In this document: piece by piece, positions 50,837 through 59,518 of the stretch
Layout: every line of letters starts with the position of its first letter
Numbering within the stretch: the first letter of the stretch is position 1
DNA from: CALAEC01 sp050692915
GTDB lineage: Bacteria; Actinomycetota; UBA4738; CALAEC01
Assembly: GCA_050692915.1 (NCBI GenBank)
Contig: JBOGVU010000009.1
Coordinates: 1-60,525 of the forward strand
DNA: 60,525 nucleotides
Reading direction: 5' to 3'
Notes under the pieces: model-generated
What the model saw: the letters and a program-made list of their open reading frames with translations, nothing else
Database searches by the model: none
Told to the model about the DNA's origin: nothing
Position numbers and translations under genes: made by a program

Positions 50837-52420
50837 TCAGGGCGCTGCGCAGGGCAGCGACGCCAGCCGCGCCGTCGGGAACGCGGCCTGGAAGGCGGGC
50901 CCCCCGGCCTTCCCCGGTTGGACCCGCCCGGCCGCCACGTCGGCTCGGCGGAGGCCCAGAAGGAACCGGGCCACGGCGTCGAGCGACCCGCGCAGCTCGC
51001 CACGGCGGAGGAAGATCTGGGTGGGCCGTACGGCCTGCACCAGTGGTACGCCGTCGCCGTCGTCGAACCGCTCGGCGATCGCCCGGGCCACCAGGCCCCG
51101 GTCGAGCGTCACTGCCCCGGACACCGACGGGTTCGGATTGATCCCGTGGTCGGCCGTGAGCGCCAGCACCCACCGCCCAGTTCCCACCTCCTCGTCGAGC
51201 ATCTGGATCAGGACCGGCAGGTCGGTGTCCTGGGCCCGGACCGCGTCGCGCATCTCGGGGCTGTTCAGCGTCCACCGGTGCCCCACCAGGTCGATGATCT
51301 TGTGGTTCACGAAGAGGAGATCGGTGACCTCGTCGTCGCCGAACCCTTCCCGCCGGATCAGCTCGCGGACCACGGCCGTCTGGTACGGGACCCGGGCGGG
51401 CGTGTCGAAGCCCCCCTTCAACCCCGCGATCGAGCTGGTCCGCCACCGGCCGTCCCTGCGGCCGTCCCGGCGGTCGAGCGCCCGCGCGGCCTCCGCCAGG
51501 CCACCGACGTCGTTCACGTACGAGGGGAACGAGAACGCCGAGGCGATCGGCCCGGGCAGCCCCCACCGGGCGCCCGTGGTCCCCGATTTCAGGACGGCCA
51601 CGTCGGGGTCGCCGCCCTCCAGCGACGAGCCGTGCCCGATCATGCCCAGGTGCCCCGGCTCCGTGGCCACGGCCCCCACCAGCGCCACGTTCCCAGTGGC
51701 CTGGTCGTACAGGTCGGCCAGCGTGGGCCGCTCCAACCGGCCGGGGCCGGCGGCCCACGGCGTGGTGATGCGCCCCTTGATCCGCAGCGTCTGGTCGGTC
51801 AAGCCGTGCTCGTCGGGGAACACCCCGGTCCCGATCGTGGCGTGGACCGCCGGCGTCACCGACGGTGACGAGCCCACCGTGGCCCGGCCGTACCAGGTGC
51901 CCTGCCCGATCAGGGCCTTCAGTTCCGGCCAGGCCTTCGGCCAGGTACGAAGGACGATGCGCCCTCCCCCGTCCCACACCAACGTCACTACCAGCCTGGG
52001 CGGATCCGGACGCTCTTCCGCGGGGACCAGGGCCTCGGCCAACGGGCCCTCGGCCGCCCCGGACAGGTCGAACCCGACGAGCTCCGCGAAGGTGGGGGCC
52101 AACGCGGCCGCGGTGACCGGCCGGTCGATGGCGACGCCGGGGCGGACGTAGCCGGGCCCGTGGAGAAGGAGCGGGACCCGCTGCAGGTACGGCCACGGCC
52201 CGCTGTGCGGGTACCCGGGCCCCACGAAGTCGGGCTGGCGGGTCACGATCTGGATGTCGCCGCTCCGGCCGCCGTGAACACCGCGGGCCGTGCGTTCCAG
52301 GAACGCCCGCGGCATCTTGCACGCGGCCCGGTTCACCGGGGACGCGGCCTCCGAGGGGAAAGCACCGACCGCGAGGGCCACGGCGGAACCGACCGCAACG
52401 GCAGCCCCGCCGAGGGTCAC
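50837..52420 (-). CDS. Secreted alkaline-phosphatase-superfamily phosphodiesterase
   Basis: 527 residues, ATG overlapping the mutase stop (ATGA). Signal peptide VGSAVALAVGAFPSEAAS. Catalytic segment LVVTLVWDGGGR (metal Asp), nucleophile region SSPSVTPAVHATIGTGVFPD, then LLFVNHKIIDLVGHRW and LALTADHGINPNP (metal ligands). An odd ~110-residue N-terminal segment (GDIQIVTRQPDFVGP, QRVPLLLHGPGYVRPG, PTFAELVGF) resembles the C-terminal part of phosphatase-fold proteins placed first; similar actinobacterial proteins exist. Substrate unknown (phosphodiester or nucleotide). Confidence 0.85.
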   Translation of the reverse strand: MTLGGAAVAVGSAVALAVGAFPSEAASPVNRAACKMPRAFLERTARGVHGGRSGDIQIVTRQPDFVGPGYPHSGPWPYLQRVPLLLHGPGYVRPGVAIDRPVTAAALAPTFAELVGFDLSGAAEGPLAEALVPAEERPDPPRLVVTLVWDGGGRIVLRTWPKAWPELKALIGQGTWYGRATVGSSPSVTPAVHATIGTGVFPDEHGLTDQTLRIKGRITTPWAAGPGRLERPTLADLYDQATGNVALVGAVATEPGHLGMIGHGSSLEGGDPDVAVLKSGTTGARWGLPGPIASAFSFPSYVNDVGGLAEAARALDRRDGRRDGRWRTSSIAGLKGGFDTPARVPYQTAVVRELIRREGFGDDEVTDLLFVNHKIIDLVGHRWTLNSPEMRDAVRAQDTDLPVLIQMLDEEVGTGRWVLALTADHGINPNPSVSGAVTLDRGLVARAIAERFDDGDGVPLVQAVRPTQIFLRRGELRGSLDAVARFLLGLRRADVAAGRVQPGKAGGPAFQAAFPTARLASLPCAAP

Positions 52421-54006
52421 CGGTCGGGCCGGTGCTCGCCGAAGGCGCTGCGCAAGGCGTCGGAGACTTCGCCGAGCGTGGCCCTGGCCCGGAGGGCCTC
52501 CCGCATCGGGTACAGGACGTTCTCGGTGCCACGGGCCGCCTCCTCGACCTCCTTCAGAGCGCGGTCCACCGCCCCACCGTCGCGGCTCTCTCGAAGGGCC
52601 CGAAGCCTTTCCATCTGCCGCCGGACCGCATCCTCGTCGACCCGGTGAAGCTCCACCGGCTCCTCGTCGTCCTCCACGAACCGGTTGACCCCCACCACGA
52701 CCCGGTCACCGGACTCGGTCCCCTGGTGGATCTGGAACGCCGATTCGTGGATCTCGTCCTGGATCCAGCCCGCCTCGATGGCGGACACGGCGCCGCCCAT
52801 CCCCTCGATCCGCTCGAGGTAGTCCCGGGCCCCGGCCTCGATCTCGTTCGTGAGGGACTCCACGAAGTAGGAGCCTCCCACCGGGTCCACAGTGTTCGCC
52901 ACGCCGGACTCGAACGCGATCACATGCTGGGTCCGGAGGGCGATCTTCGCCGCGCGCTCGCTGGGCAGGGCCAGGGCCTCGTCGAAAGAGTTCGTGTGGA
53001 GCGACTGCGTCCCCCCGAGGACCGCGGCCAGGGCCTCCAGGGCCGTCCGGACGATGTTGTTCTCGGGCTGCTGGGCGGTGAGCGTGGCCCCGCCGGTCTG
53101 TGTGTGGAACCGGAGCATCGCGGAGCGCGGGTCCCTCGCGCGGAAGGCGTCGGTCATGATCCGCGCCCACATCCGCCGGGCCGCCCGGAACTTCGCCACC
53201 TCCTCGAAGAAGTTCATGTGGCACGCGAAGAAGAACGACAGCCGGGGGGCGAACTCGTCGACGTCGAGCCCGGCCTGGACCGCCGCCCGGACGTAGGCGA
53301 TCGCGTTGGCCAGGGTGAAAGCGAGCTCCTGCACGGCCGTGGCTCCCGCCTCCCGCATGTGGTAGCCGGAGATCGAGATCGTGTTCCACCTGGGGATCCG
53401 GTCGCGGCAGTAGGCGAACAGGTCCGTGACCAGCCGCATCGAGGGACCCGGAGGGTAGATGTAGGTCCCCCGGGCCGCGTACTCCTTGAGGATGTCGTTC
53501 TGCACGGTGCCCCCGAGCCGGTCTGGGGACACGCCCTGCTCCTCGGCCACGAGCTCGTACAGGATAAGGAGGACCGCGGCGGTGGCGTTGATCGTCATCG
53601 AGGTGCTCACCCGGTCGAGCGGGATCCCGCCCAGCAGCCGGGCCATGTCATCAACCGAGTCGATCGCCACACCAGTCCGGCCGACCTCCCCCTCGGCCCG
53701 TGGGTGGTCCGAGTCGAAGCCCATCTGCGTCGGCAGGTCGAAAGCCACCGAGAGCCCGGTCTGTCCGTGGTCGAGGAGGTAGCGGAAGCGACGGTTCGTC
53801 TCCTCGGCCGACCCCATGCCGGCGTACTGGCGCATGGTCCACAGCCGGCCCCGGTACATCGAGGGGTGGACGCCGCGCGTGAACGGCGGCTCGCCGGGGT
53901 TCCCCAGGTCCCGCTCCGAGTCGAACCCGTGAAGGTCATCGGGCCCGTAGAGCGCCCGGACCTCGATGCCGGCGTCGGTGGTCCGCCGATCGTCCTGGCC
54001 CGCCAT
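52417..54006 (-). CDS. Methylmalonyl-CoA mutase large (catalytic) subunit, split type
   Basis: 529 residues with the catalytic barrel only: FTRGVHPSMYRGRLWTMRQY, AGMGSAEETNRRFRYLLDHG, LSVAFDLPTQMGFDSDH, NTISISGYHMREAGA, TQTGGATLTAQQPENNIVRT, LHTNSFDEALALP and VDPVGGSYFVESLTNEI. The Tyr in RQYAG fits methylmalonyl-CoA rather than isobutyryl-CoA mutases (Phe there). No cobalamin domain follows; a separate B12 subunit must be elsewhere. It links propionyl-CoA to succinyl-CoA. TACCCT 7 nt before the ATG suggests its own leaderless promoter. Confidence 0.88.
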   Translation of the reverse strand: MAGQDDRRTTDAGIEVRALYGPDDLHGFDSERDLGNPGEPPFTRGVHPSMYRGRLWTMRQYAGMGSAEETNRRFRYLLDHGQTGLSVAFDLPTQMGFDSDHPRAEGEVGRTGVAIDSVDDMARLLGGIPLDRVSTSMTINATAAVLLILYELVAEEQGVSPDRLGGTVQNDILKEYAARGTYIYPPGPSMRLVTDLFAYCRDRIPRWNTISISGYHMREAGATAVQELAFTLANAIAYVRAAVQAGLDVDEFAPRLSFFFACHMNFFEEVAKFRAARRMWARIMTDAFRARDPRSAMLRFHTQTGGATLTAQQPENNIVRTALEALAAVLGGTQSLHTNSFDEALALPSERAAKIALRTQHVIAFESGVANTVDPVGGSYFVESLTNEIEAGARDYLERIEGMGGAVSAIEAGWIQDEIHESAFQIHQGTESGDRVVVGVNRFVEDDEEPVELHRVDEDAVRRQMERLRALRESRDGGAVDRALKEVEEAARGTENVLYPMREALRARATLGEVSDALRSAFGEHRPDR

Positions 54007-54013
54007 CCCGGTC

Positions 54014-54019
54014 AGGGTA
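54014..54019 (-). promoter_or_regulatory. -10 element (TACCCT) of the methylmalonyl-CoA mutase gene
   Basis: TACCCT on the minus strand, 7 nt before ATG 54006, no Shine-Dalgarno, in the 47-nt gap behind the sulfatase. Confidence 0.45.
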
Positions 54020-54053
54020 CCCCGCGGGCGTCGGCCAGACCCTCAGCCGTCCG

Positions 54054-55433
54054 CTACGGGCACGGCTCCAGGCCCTCGGTCCCCTCGCATCGGCGGTCCC
54101 GGGCCAGCCGTAGGCCGAGCGCGGACTGCTCGTCGATCGGCGGGTCGTTCTCGGGATCCGCATCGGCCAGGAGGTTCTCCAGCTGGAACGGGTCGTTCAC
54201 CATGTCGTAGTACTCCCGGAAGGTCACGGCCCCGGAGAGGTCGTCGTAGTACTCGACGTACTGGTACGCCGGCGTGAGCGTTGACGCCCAGGTCGGCGCG
54301 TCGATCTGGTTGTTCCCCCCCGTGAGCTCCAGCAGGAGGCGATCCCTGGTGGCCCCGTCGAGGAGCGATCGGCCGTCGAGCGGGTACTCGGGGTCCGGCG
54401 TGATGCCGGCTGCCTCCAGGATCGTGGGGGTAATGTCGATGTTCGCGGCGATCCTCGGATCGACGGCCTTCTTGGGCACCCGACCGGGCCACCGAACGAA
54501 GAGCGGGACCTTGATCGCCGGCGTGTAGGGCGTCGTCTTCGACTTCATCCCGTGCTCGGCCCACATGATCCCGTTGTCGGACAGGAAGAAGGCCAGGGTG
54601 TCGCCGGCCTCCCCGAGCTCGGACATCGTGGTGAACAGGCGCTCCACCATCTCGTCCACCGCCTTCAGCGTTCGGAGCTGGCGCTCCCGGAGCCTCCGGC
54701 CGCCCTTGAACCCTGAGCTCTTGGCCTGCACGTAGGGTGGCTTGTCGGTCCGGTCCGTCTCGAACACGGCCGGGTTCCCGGCCCACCGTCCCACCTTGCT
54801 GTTCCGGTGGCGCTTGGCCGCCTGGGCCGGCGTGTGCGGGGCCCACGTGCTCACCACCAGGAACCACGGCTTCGCGTCGGTCAGCTCGAACTGGCGAACC
54901 AGCCCCCTGGCCCGGTCGGCGATGTAGTCGGTCGAGTACTTCTTCACCTTGTGGACCACGCCGTTCGAGTTGAACCGGGCGCCCTTGTACTTCGACACGT
55001 TCTCGAACGTGTGCCACTGCTCGAAGCGGGATGGCGGGCCCGTCCAACTGTTCAGGTACTTGCCGACGAGGCCCGTGCGGTAACCGGCATCGCCGAGGTA
55101 GCGCTGGATCGTCGACTCGGGGTCGAGCTCGGGAGCGTCGGCGTTCGTCCGAACCATGTGGTTGTGGGCGTACCGGCCGGTGAGGATCGAGGCCCGGGAC
55201 GGGCAGCACAGCGGCGTGGTGACGTACGCGTTGACGAACTCGGTCCCCCCGCGCTTGAACCAGGCCCGGGTCCGGCGCATCGGGCCCATCGACTCGATGC
55301 GCTGGTCGTCGGTGAGGACGATGAGCACGTTGGGCCGGCCGGCCTGCTGAGCCTCGGCAGGAGGAGTCGGACCCGGGGCCGTGGCCACGGCCGACAGCAC
55401 GACCACCGCCCCCGTGACGAGGGAACGCCTCAC
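54054..55433 (-). CDS. Exported sulfatase (copy 1)
   Basis: 459 residues from GTG 55433, which overlaps the upstream sulfatase stop (GTGA); GTG 55439 is an alternative. Signal peptide RRSLVTGAVVVLSAVATAPG. NVLIVLTDDQRIESMG (metal Asp pair), formylglycine site PLCCPSRASILTGRYAHNH, GLVGKYLN, SDNGIMWAEHG and RSLLDG. Cys-type sulfatase needing a formylglycine-generating enzyme, not seen here. It probably removes sulfate from extracellular glycans. Close paralog of the upstream gene. Confidence 0.92.
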   Translation of the reverse strand: MRRSLVTGAVVVLSAVATAPGPTPPAEAQQAGRPNVLIVLTDDQRIESMGPMRRTRAWFKRGGTEFVNAYVTTPLCCPSRASILTGRYAHNHMVRTNADAPELDPESTIQRYLGDAGYRTGLVGKYLNSWTGPPSRFEQWHTFENVSKYKGARFNSNGVVHKVKKYSTDYIADRARGLVRQFELTDAKPWFLVVSTWAPHTPAQAAKRHRNSKVGRWAGNPAVFETDRTDKPPYVQAKSSGFKGGRRLRERQLRTLKAVDEMVERLFTTMSELGEAGDTLAFFLSDNGIMWAEHGMKSKTTPYTPAIKVPLFVRWPGRVPKKAVDPRIAANIDITPTILEAAGITPDPEYPLDGRSLLDGATRDRLLLELTGGNNQIDAPTWASTLTPAYQYVEYYDDLSGAVTFREYYDMVNDPFQLENLLADADPENDPPIDEQSALGLRLARDRRCEGTEGLEPCP

Positions 55434-56827
55434 GGGCACCCTCCCGGCCCCGTGGTGCCTTCACAGCGGCGGTCACGGTCGAGCTGGAGGGACAGCCGCG
55501 TCACCTCGTCCGGCGGCGGGTCGTTGAGCGGGTCGCCGTCGCCCAGCAGGTTCGTGAGCTGGAACGGGTCGTTCACCAGGTCGTAGTACTCCCTCGAGGC
55601 GATGGCCCCCGTCCCCTCCTCATACGTTTCGATGTACTGAGAGGTCCTGGTCCGGATCGACCGCCACGTGGGGATGGTGGACTCGCCGTTGAACCAGTAC
55701 TCGAAGAAGAGCCGATCACGGTCCCAGGGATCGAGGAGGGAGCGGCCGTCTACCGGATGTGCCGGAGTGATCCCGGCCACGTCGAAGATCGTGGCCGCCA
55801 CGTCGACGTTCGTGGCGAGCCGCGGATCGATCGTTTTCCCCGGCAGGTGGCCGGCCCACCGCATGAGCATGGGGACCTGGATGGAGTTCGTGTACGGCAA
55901 CCGCTTGTCGATCCATCCGTGCTCCCCCCACACGTACCCGTTGTCGGACACGAACACGACCAGGGTCCGCTCGCGCTCCCCGAGGCGGCCGAGCTCCTGC
56001 CGAACGGCCTCGATCATGTCGTCCACCGACATGAGCATCCGGAGCTGGTTCTTCCGGATGTTCCGCGCGGTCTTCAGCGAGCGGAACTTCGTCTGGAGGT
56101 AGGCGGGCTTGTCCGAACGGTCCGCCTCCAGGACCGCCGGGCTCGGCCCCCATCGGGGAACCTTGGCGTCCTCGTACTTCTTCGATGGGACGAAGGGCCC
56201 GTGGGGGGCGAACGGCCACAGGTGCATGAGCCACGGCCGGGCGTCGTCGTTCTCGAACCACCGCAGGAGGCTCCGGGCCCGCTTGCCCAGGTAGTCGGTG
56301 GAGTACGTCTTCACCGTCTTCATCTGGCCGTTGAGGTTGAACGGGTTGTTCCGGTACCCGTGGGCGAACTCGAGCGGGGAGAACAGCGACCACCGGTCGA
56401 AGTGCGGAGGGTTACGCGTGGGCTCCCACCCATTGAGGTACTTCCCGACGAAGCCGGTGAGGTACCCGGAGTCGCGGAGGTACCGCTGGACGGTGGAGTC
56501 CTGGTCGAGCCGGTAGGGCTTCTGGTTGTCCTCGATCCCATGGTTGTGGGCGTACCGGCCCGTCAGCAGGGACCCTCGGGATGGGCAGCACAGGGGCGTG
56601 GTGACGAAGGCGTTCGTGTACGAGACTCCGGTGCGCCCCAGCCACTTCCGGGTCTTCTTCAGGGCCTTCATGGTCTCTCCGGGCCGTTGGTCGTCGGTCA
56701 CGATCAGCAGGATGTTCGGGCGTGGGTCGGCCTGCCCCCCCGCGGTGGGTGTCACCCCGACCGCCATCGCGGCCGCGACCGCCAGGGCGGCCGCGCCCCG
56801 GAGCGGGCTGGGTGGGCGGAGCCTCAA
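55430..56827 (-). CDS. Exported sulfatase (copy 2)
   Basis: 465 residues from TTG 56827, overlapping the repeat-protein stop (TTGA); an upstream in-frame ATG at 56881 would lengthen it antisense-free but inside the neighbour gene. Signal peptide PLRGAAALAVAAAMAVGVTP. NILLIVTDDQRPGETM, formylglycine motif PLCCPSRGSLLTGRYAHNHG, GFVGKYLNGWEP, SDNGYVWGEHGWIDK. Both sulfatases end in DRDRRCEGT...CP with two cysteines, a shared C-terminal signature. Confidence 0.92.
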   Translation of the reverse strand: MRLRPPSPLRGAAALAVAAAMAVGVTPTAGGQADPRPNILLIVTDDQRPGETMKALKKTRKWLGRTGVSYTNAFVTTPLCCPSRGSLLTGRYAHNHGIEDNQKPYRLDQDSTVQRYLRDSGYLTGFVGKYLNGWEPTRNPPHFDRWSLFSPLEFAHGYRNNPFNLNGQMKTVKTYSTDYLGKRARSLLRWFENDDARPWLMHLWPFAPHGPFVPSKKYEDAKVPRWGPSPAVLEADRSDKPAYLQTKFRSLKTARNIRKNQLRMLMSVDDMIEAVRQELGRLGERERTLVVFVSDNGYVWGEHGWIDKRLPYTNSIQVPMLMRWAGHLPGKTIDPRLATNVDVAATIFDVAGITPAHPVDGRSLLDPWDRDRLFFEYWFNGESTIPTWRSIRTRTSQYIETYEEGTGAIASREYYDLVNDPFQLTNLLGDGDPLNDPPPDEVTRLSLQLDRDRRCEGTTGPGGCP

Positions 56828-58956
56828 CGCTTCTTCTTCCCGCAGTTCCTCAGCACGTTCTTCCCCCCGCCCCCGCGGCACACGTCCGGGCCGGGCCCGC
56901 CATCGAGGCGGTCCTTGCCGGCCCCGCCGATGAGCCGGTCCCGGCCGCCTCGTCCCTTGAGGACATCGTTGCCGGGGCCGCCCAGGAGGATGTTCCTGCG
57001 GCCGTTTCCGATCAGCACGTCCCCGCGCTTGGTCCCCCTGACCTTCTCCACGTCGCCGCCCACGCGATCGCCCTCGCGCTTCTGCCCGTCGGCCGGGCCG
57101 CCGAGGCTCACCCGGACCCGGTTCCTTCGTCCCCCGTAGGTCACCAGGTCCTGCCCGGGACCTCCAGAGATGGTGTCAGCGCCGTTCGGTCCCTTCTCGG
57201 CCCCTTCCCGGAACGTGTCCTTCCCGGGACCGCCCAGGAGCTGGTCGTTCCCGTCGCCCCCGGCCAGCACGTCGTGCCCTCCGCCGCCATCGAGACGGTC
57301 GTGGGCCCCCACGCCCTGGAGGAGGTCGTTCCCGTCGCCTCCGACGAGGGTGTCGGCGCCCCCCATGCCGATCAGCGTGTTCGCCTGGCCGTTCCCGATC
57401 AGCGTGTCGCCAGCGGGACCGCCCACCGCGTTCTCGATCCCCACCAGCGTGTCGGTCCCGTCACCGGTCGCCGACCCGCCGGGGATGTTCACCGACACCG
57501 GACCGGGAGCGCCCGTGTAGCTGACGGTGTCGGCCCCTCCGTTCCCCCGCAGGAGGTCGTCCCCCCCGCCGCCGTCCAAGGAGTCGTTCCCTCCTCGCCC
57601 GGTGAGCGCGTTGTCGCCGCCATCGCCGATAAGGGCGTCGGCGTGGGACCCGCCCTCGGCGTTCTCGACCCCCGTCAGGGAGTCGTTCCCCTCCCCGGTG
57701 GCCTGCCCGGTGGCCAGATTCACCGTGACCGCGGGTCCTCCGAAGAAGCTCACCGTGTCGTTGCCGGCGCCGCCGGACAGCGTGTCGTTCCCGGCGTCCC
57801 CGTCCACGACGTCTTCCCCGGTTCCGCCGTCGATCGTGTCGTCGCCGGGCCCGCCCCGGAGCACGTTGTCCTGGTCGTCGCCGGTGAGGGAATCGATGCC
57901 CGAGCCGCCGAGCACGCCCTCGACGTCTGCCTCGACGTCGTCGCCCTCGCCGGTCTCGCCGTCGTCGGCACCGATCCCCACGGTGACGTCGAGCGCGCCG
58001 TCCCGAAGGTCGTACGCCACCAGGTCGAAGCCATCGCCGCCCTCGAGGGTGTCGGCGCCGTTGGGATCGGCGCCCTGGTCGAACACGTCGTCCCCGCTGT
58101 CGCCCATCTCCGTGTCGGTACCGCCCCCCCCGTCCAGGGTGTCGGCCCCCGGCCCACCCTCCAGGAGATCGGCGTCGCCCCCGCCGAAGAGCTCGTCGTC
58201 CCCGCTCTCACCGTCCAGCTCGTCGGCGCCGGGTCCTCCTGACAGTTCGTCCGCGCCGTCCCCACCCAGAAGGTCGTCGTCGTCGTCCCCACCGGCGAAT
58301 TCGTCGGCCGCCGTTCCGCCGGTGAGGGTGTCGTTGCCCCCCTGGCCGTCGAAGAGGAGCCGGGAGGGGAAGGGTCCCGGGAGCGTGGCGTCGCCGCTCA
58401 CGATGTCGTCCCCGTCGCCGGCCAGCACCTCGTGCTCCTCGACCCCGGCCGTGGTCACGTCGACGTCGACATCGGCCGGCAACGGCTCGTCCGCGTTGTT
58501 AAGGACGATCCCGTCGCTGCGGAAGAGGATGTCGTCGGGCCCGCTGGTCCCGACGATCGTCAGGCGGTCAGGGAACCCTGCGCCCAGGTCCACGGAGAAC
58601 TCGATCTCCGAGGTCATGTCGCCCTCGTCCGTCGCTCCGGGCTCGAAGGGTCCGCCGGACAGGTCGATCGTGAACGTCGTGGTTCCGCTGGAGGCGTCGT
58701 TCGCCCGGATCGTGTCCACCGTGGTGACGGTCGGACCTCCGCAGGCGATCTCCGCGGTCCCGTCCCGAACCACGATGTCGTCGCCGTCCCGAACCACCGA
58801 GGCCTGGTCCTCCGCCGCCCCCAGGGTGACCTGGACGGTCCCGCCGGCGAACGAGCACGTCACGGCGGCCCGGGCGGCGGTGGGCATGCCGACCAGAGAG
58901 ACGAAGACCGCCGTCGCGATAGCGCGGCGGCGCCGAGGTCCGAGCGATGGAATCAT
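56824..58956 (-). CDS. Secreted RTX/hemolysin-type Ca-binding repeat protein
   Basis: 710 residues from ATG 58956 (GTG 59004 possible). Signal peptide ATAVFVSLVGMPTAARA, then a short beta N-domain (VTCSFAGGTVQVTLGAAEDQ). From about residue 150 to 690 there are many GGxGxDxLx nonapeptides in blocks (GGDGADELSGGPGADELDGE, GGAGNDTVSFFGGP, GRGGNDSLDGGGGDDLL), predicted to fold as Ca-dependent beta-rolls. The C-terminus is basic (GGGKNVLRNCGKKKR). No catalytic domain is visible, so a structural, adhesive or calcium-storing surface role is likely. It heads an operon with the two sulfatases. Confidence 0.88.
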   Translation of the reverse strand: MIPSLGPRRRRAIATAVFVSLVGMPTAARAAVTCSFAGGTVQVTLGAAEDQASVVRDGDDIVVRDGTAEIACGGPTVTTVDTIRANDASSGTTTFTIDLSGGPFEPGATDEGDMTSEIEFSVDLGAGFPDRLTIVGTSGPDDILFRSDGIVLNNADEPLPADVDVDVTTAGVEEHEVLAGDGDDIVSGDATLPGPFPSRLLFDGQGGNDTLTGGTAADEFAGGDDDDDLLGGDGADELSGGPGADELDGESGDDELFGGGDADLLEGGPGADTLDGGGGTDTEMGDSGDDVFDQGADPNGADTLEGGDGFDLVAYDLRDGALDVTVGIGADDGETGEGDDVEADVEGVLGGSGIDSLTGDDQDNVLRGGPGDDTIDGGTGEDVVDGDAGNDTLSGGAGNDTVSFFGGPAVTVNLATGQATGEGNDSLTGVENAEGGSHADALIGDGGDNALTGRGGNDSLDGGGGDDLLRGNGGADTVSYTGAPGPVSVNIPGGSATGDGTDTLVGIENAVGGPAGDTLIGNGQANTLIGMGGADTLVGGDGNDLLQGVGAHDRLDGGGGHDVLAGGDGNDQLLGGPGKDTFREGAEKGPNGADTISGGPGQDLVTYGGRRNRVRVSLGGPADGQKREGDRVGGDVEKVRGTKRGDVLIGNGRRNILLGGPGNDVLKGRGGRDRLIGGAGKDRLDGGPGPDVCRGGGGKNVLRNCGKKKR

Positions 58957-59107
58957 GCGGAACACGATCACCTGGTGCCGCCATCGGGACGGCGGCGAGC
59001 CCACACCCTATCCCGCCCCCAGGATTCGGTCAAGCTTCCCATCTCCGTCTCGTCACGGGGGCTCGGCGGCCGCCCCGTTAGGCTCCGGTCCCGGGTTGTC
59101 CCGGTGA

Positions 59108-59113
59108 TACCCT
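59108..59113 (+). promoter_or_regulatory. -10 element (TACCCT) of the sdh operon
   Basis: TACCCT followed by 9 nt and GTG 59123, no Shine-Dalgarno; leaderless start likely. Confidence 0.45.
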
Positions 59114-59122
59114 CTGCCTGCT

Positions 59123-59518
59123 GTGACGTCCAGGAGGCGTTCGGAGTTCTCCACCCCGTACCGAGGCCGGGAAGGCCAGTGGTCCTGGATCGCCCATCGG
59201 GTCACCGGGGTCGGCATCCTCCTCTTCCTGTTCGCCCACATCGTGGACACCGCCCTGGTGGGGTGGGGTCCCGACGCCTACAACCGGGTGGTGTCCGTCT
59301 ACCACCACCCCATCGTCCAGATCATGGAGCTCGGGCTGGTCGGGGCCGTTATCTACCACGCGCTGAACGGCATCCGGATCATGATCATCGACTTCTGGCC
59401 CAGCGCCACGGATCATCAGGCCAAGCTGTTCTGGGCCACGATGCTCCTGTTCGCCGGCTCGATGGCGCCGATCACCTGGATCATGGGACGCCGGATCATC
59501 GAGGATCTCTTCGGCTGA
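59123..59518 (+). CDS. sdhC: Succinate dehydrogenase cytochrome b556 subunit
   Basis: 131 residues from GTG 59123. WSWIAHRVTGVGILLFLFAHIV holds the SdhC signature (H-R-x-T-G) and first helix; YNRVVSVYHHPIVQIMELGL then YHALNGIRIMIID holds the heme His (YHALNGIR). Three membrane helices. Overlaps sdhD as TGATG. Anchors the succinate:quinone oxidoreductase. Confidence 0.94.
   Translation: MTSRRRSEFSTPYRGREGQWSWIAHRVTGVGILLFLFAHIVDTALVGWGPDAYNRVVSVYHHPIVQIMELGLVGAVIYHALNGIRIMIIDFWPSATDHQAKLFWATMLLFAGSMAPITWIMGRRIIEDLFG

Noticed and set aside
57000..58400. Regular GC-rich repeats as a CRISPR or satellite array
   Set aside because: The periodicity is 27 nt (nine codons) from the Ca-binding nonapeptides, within one open frame.
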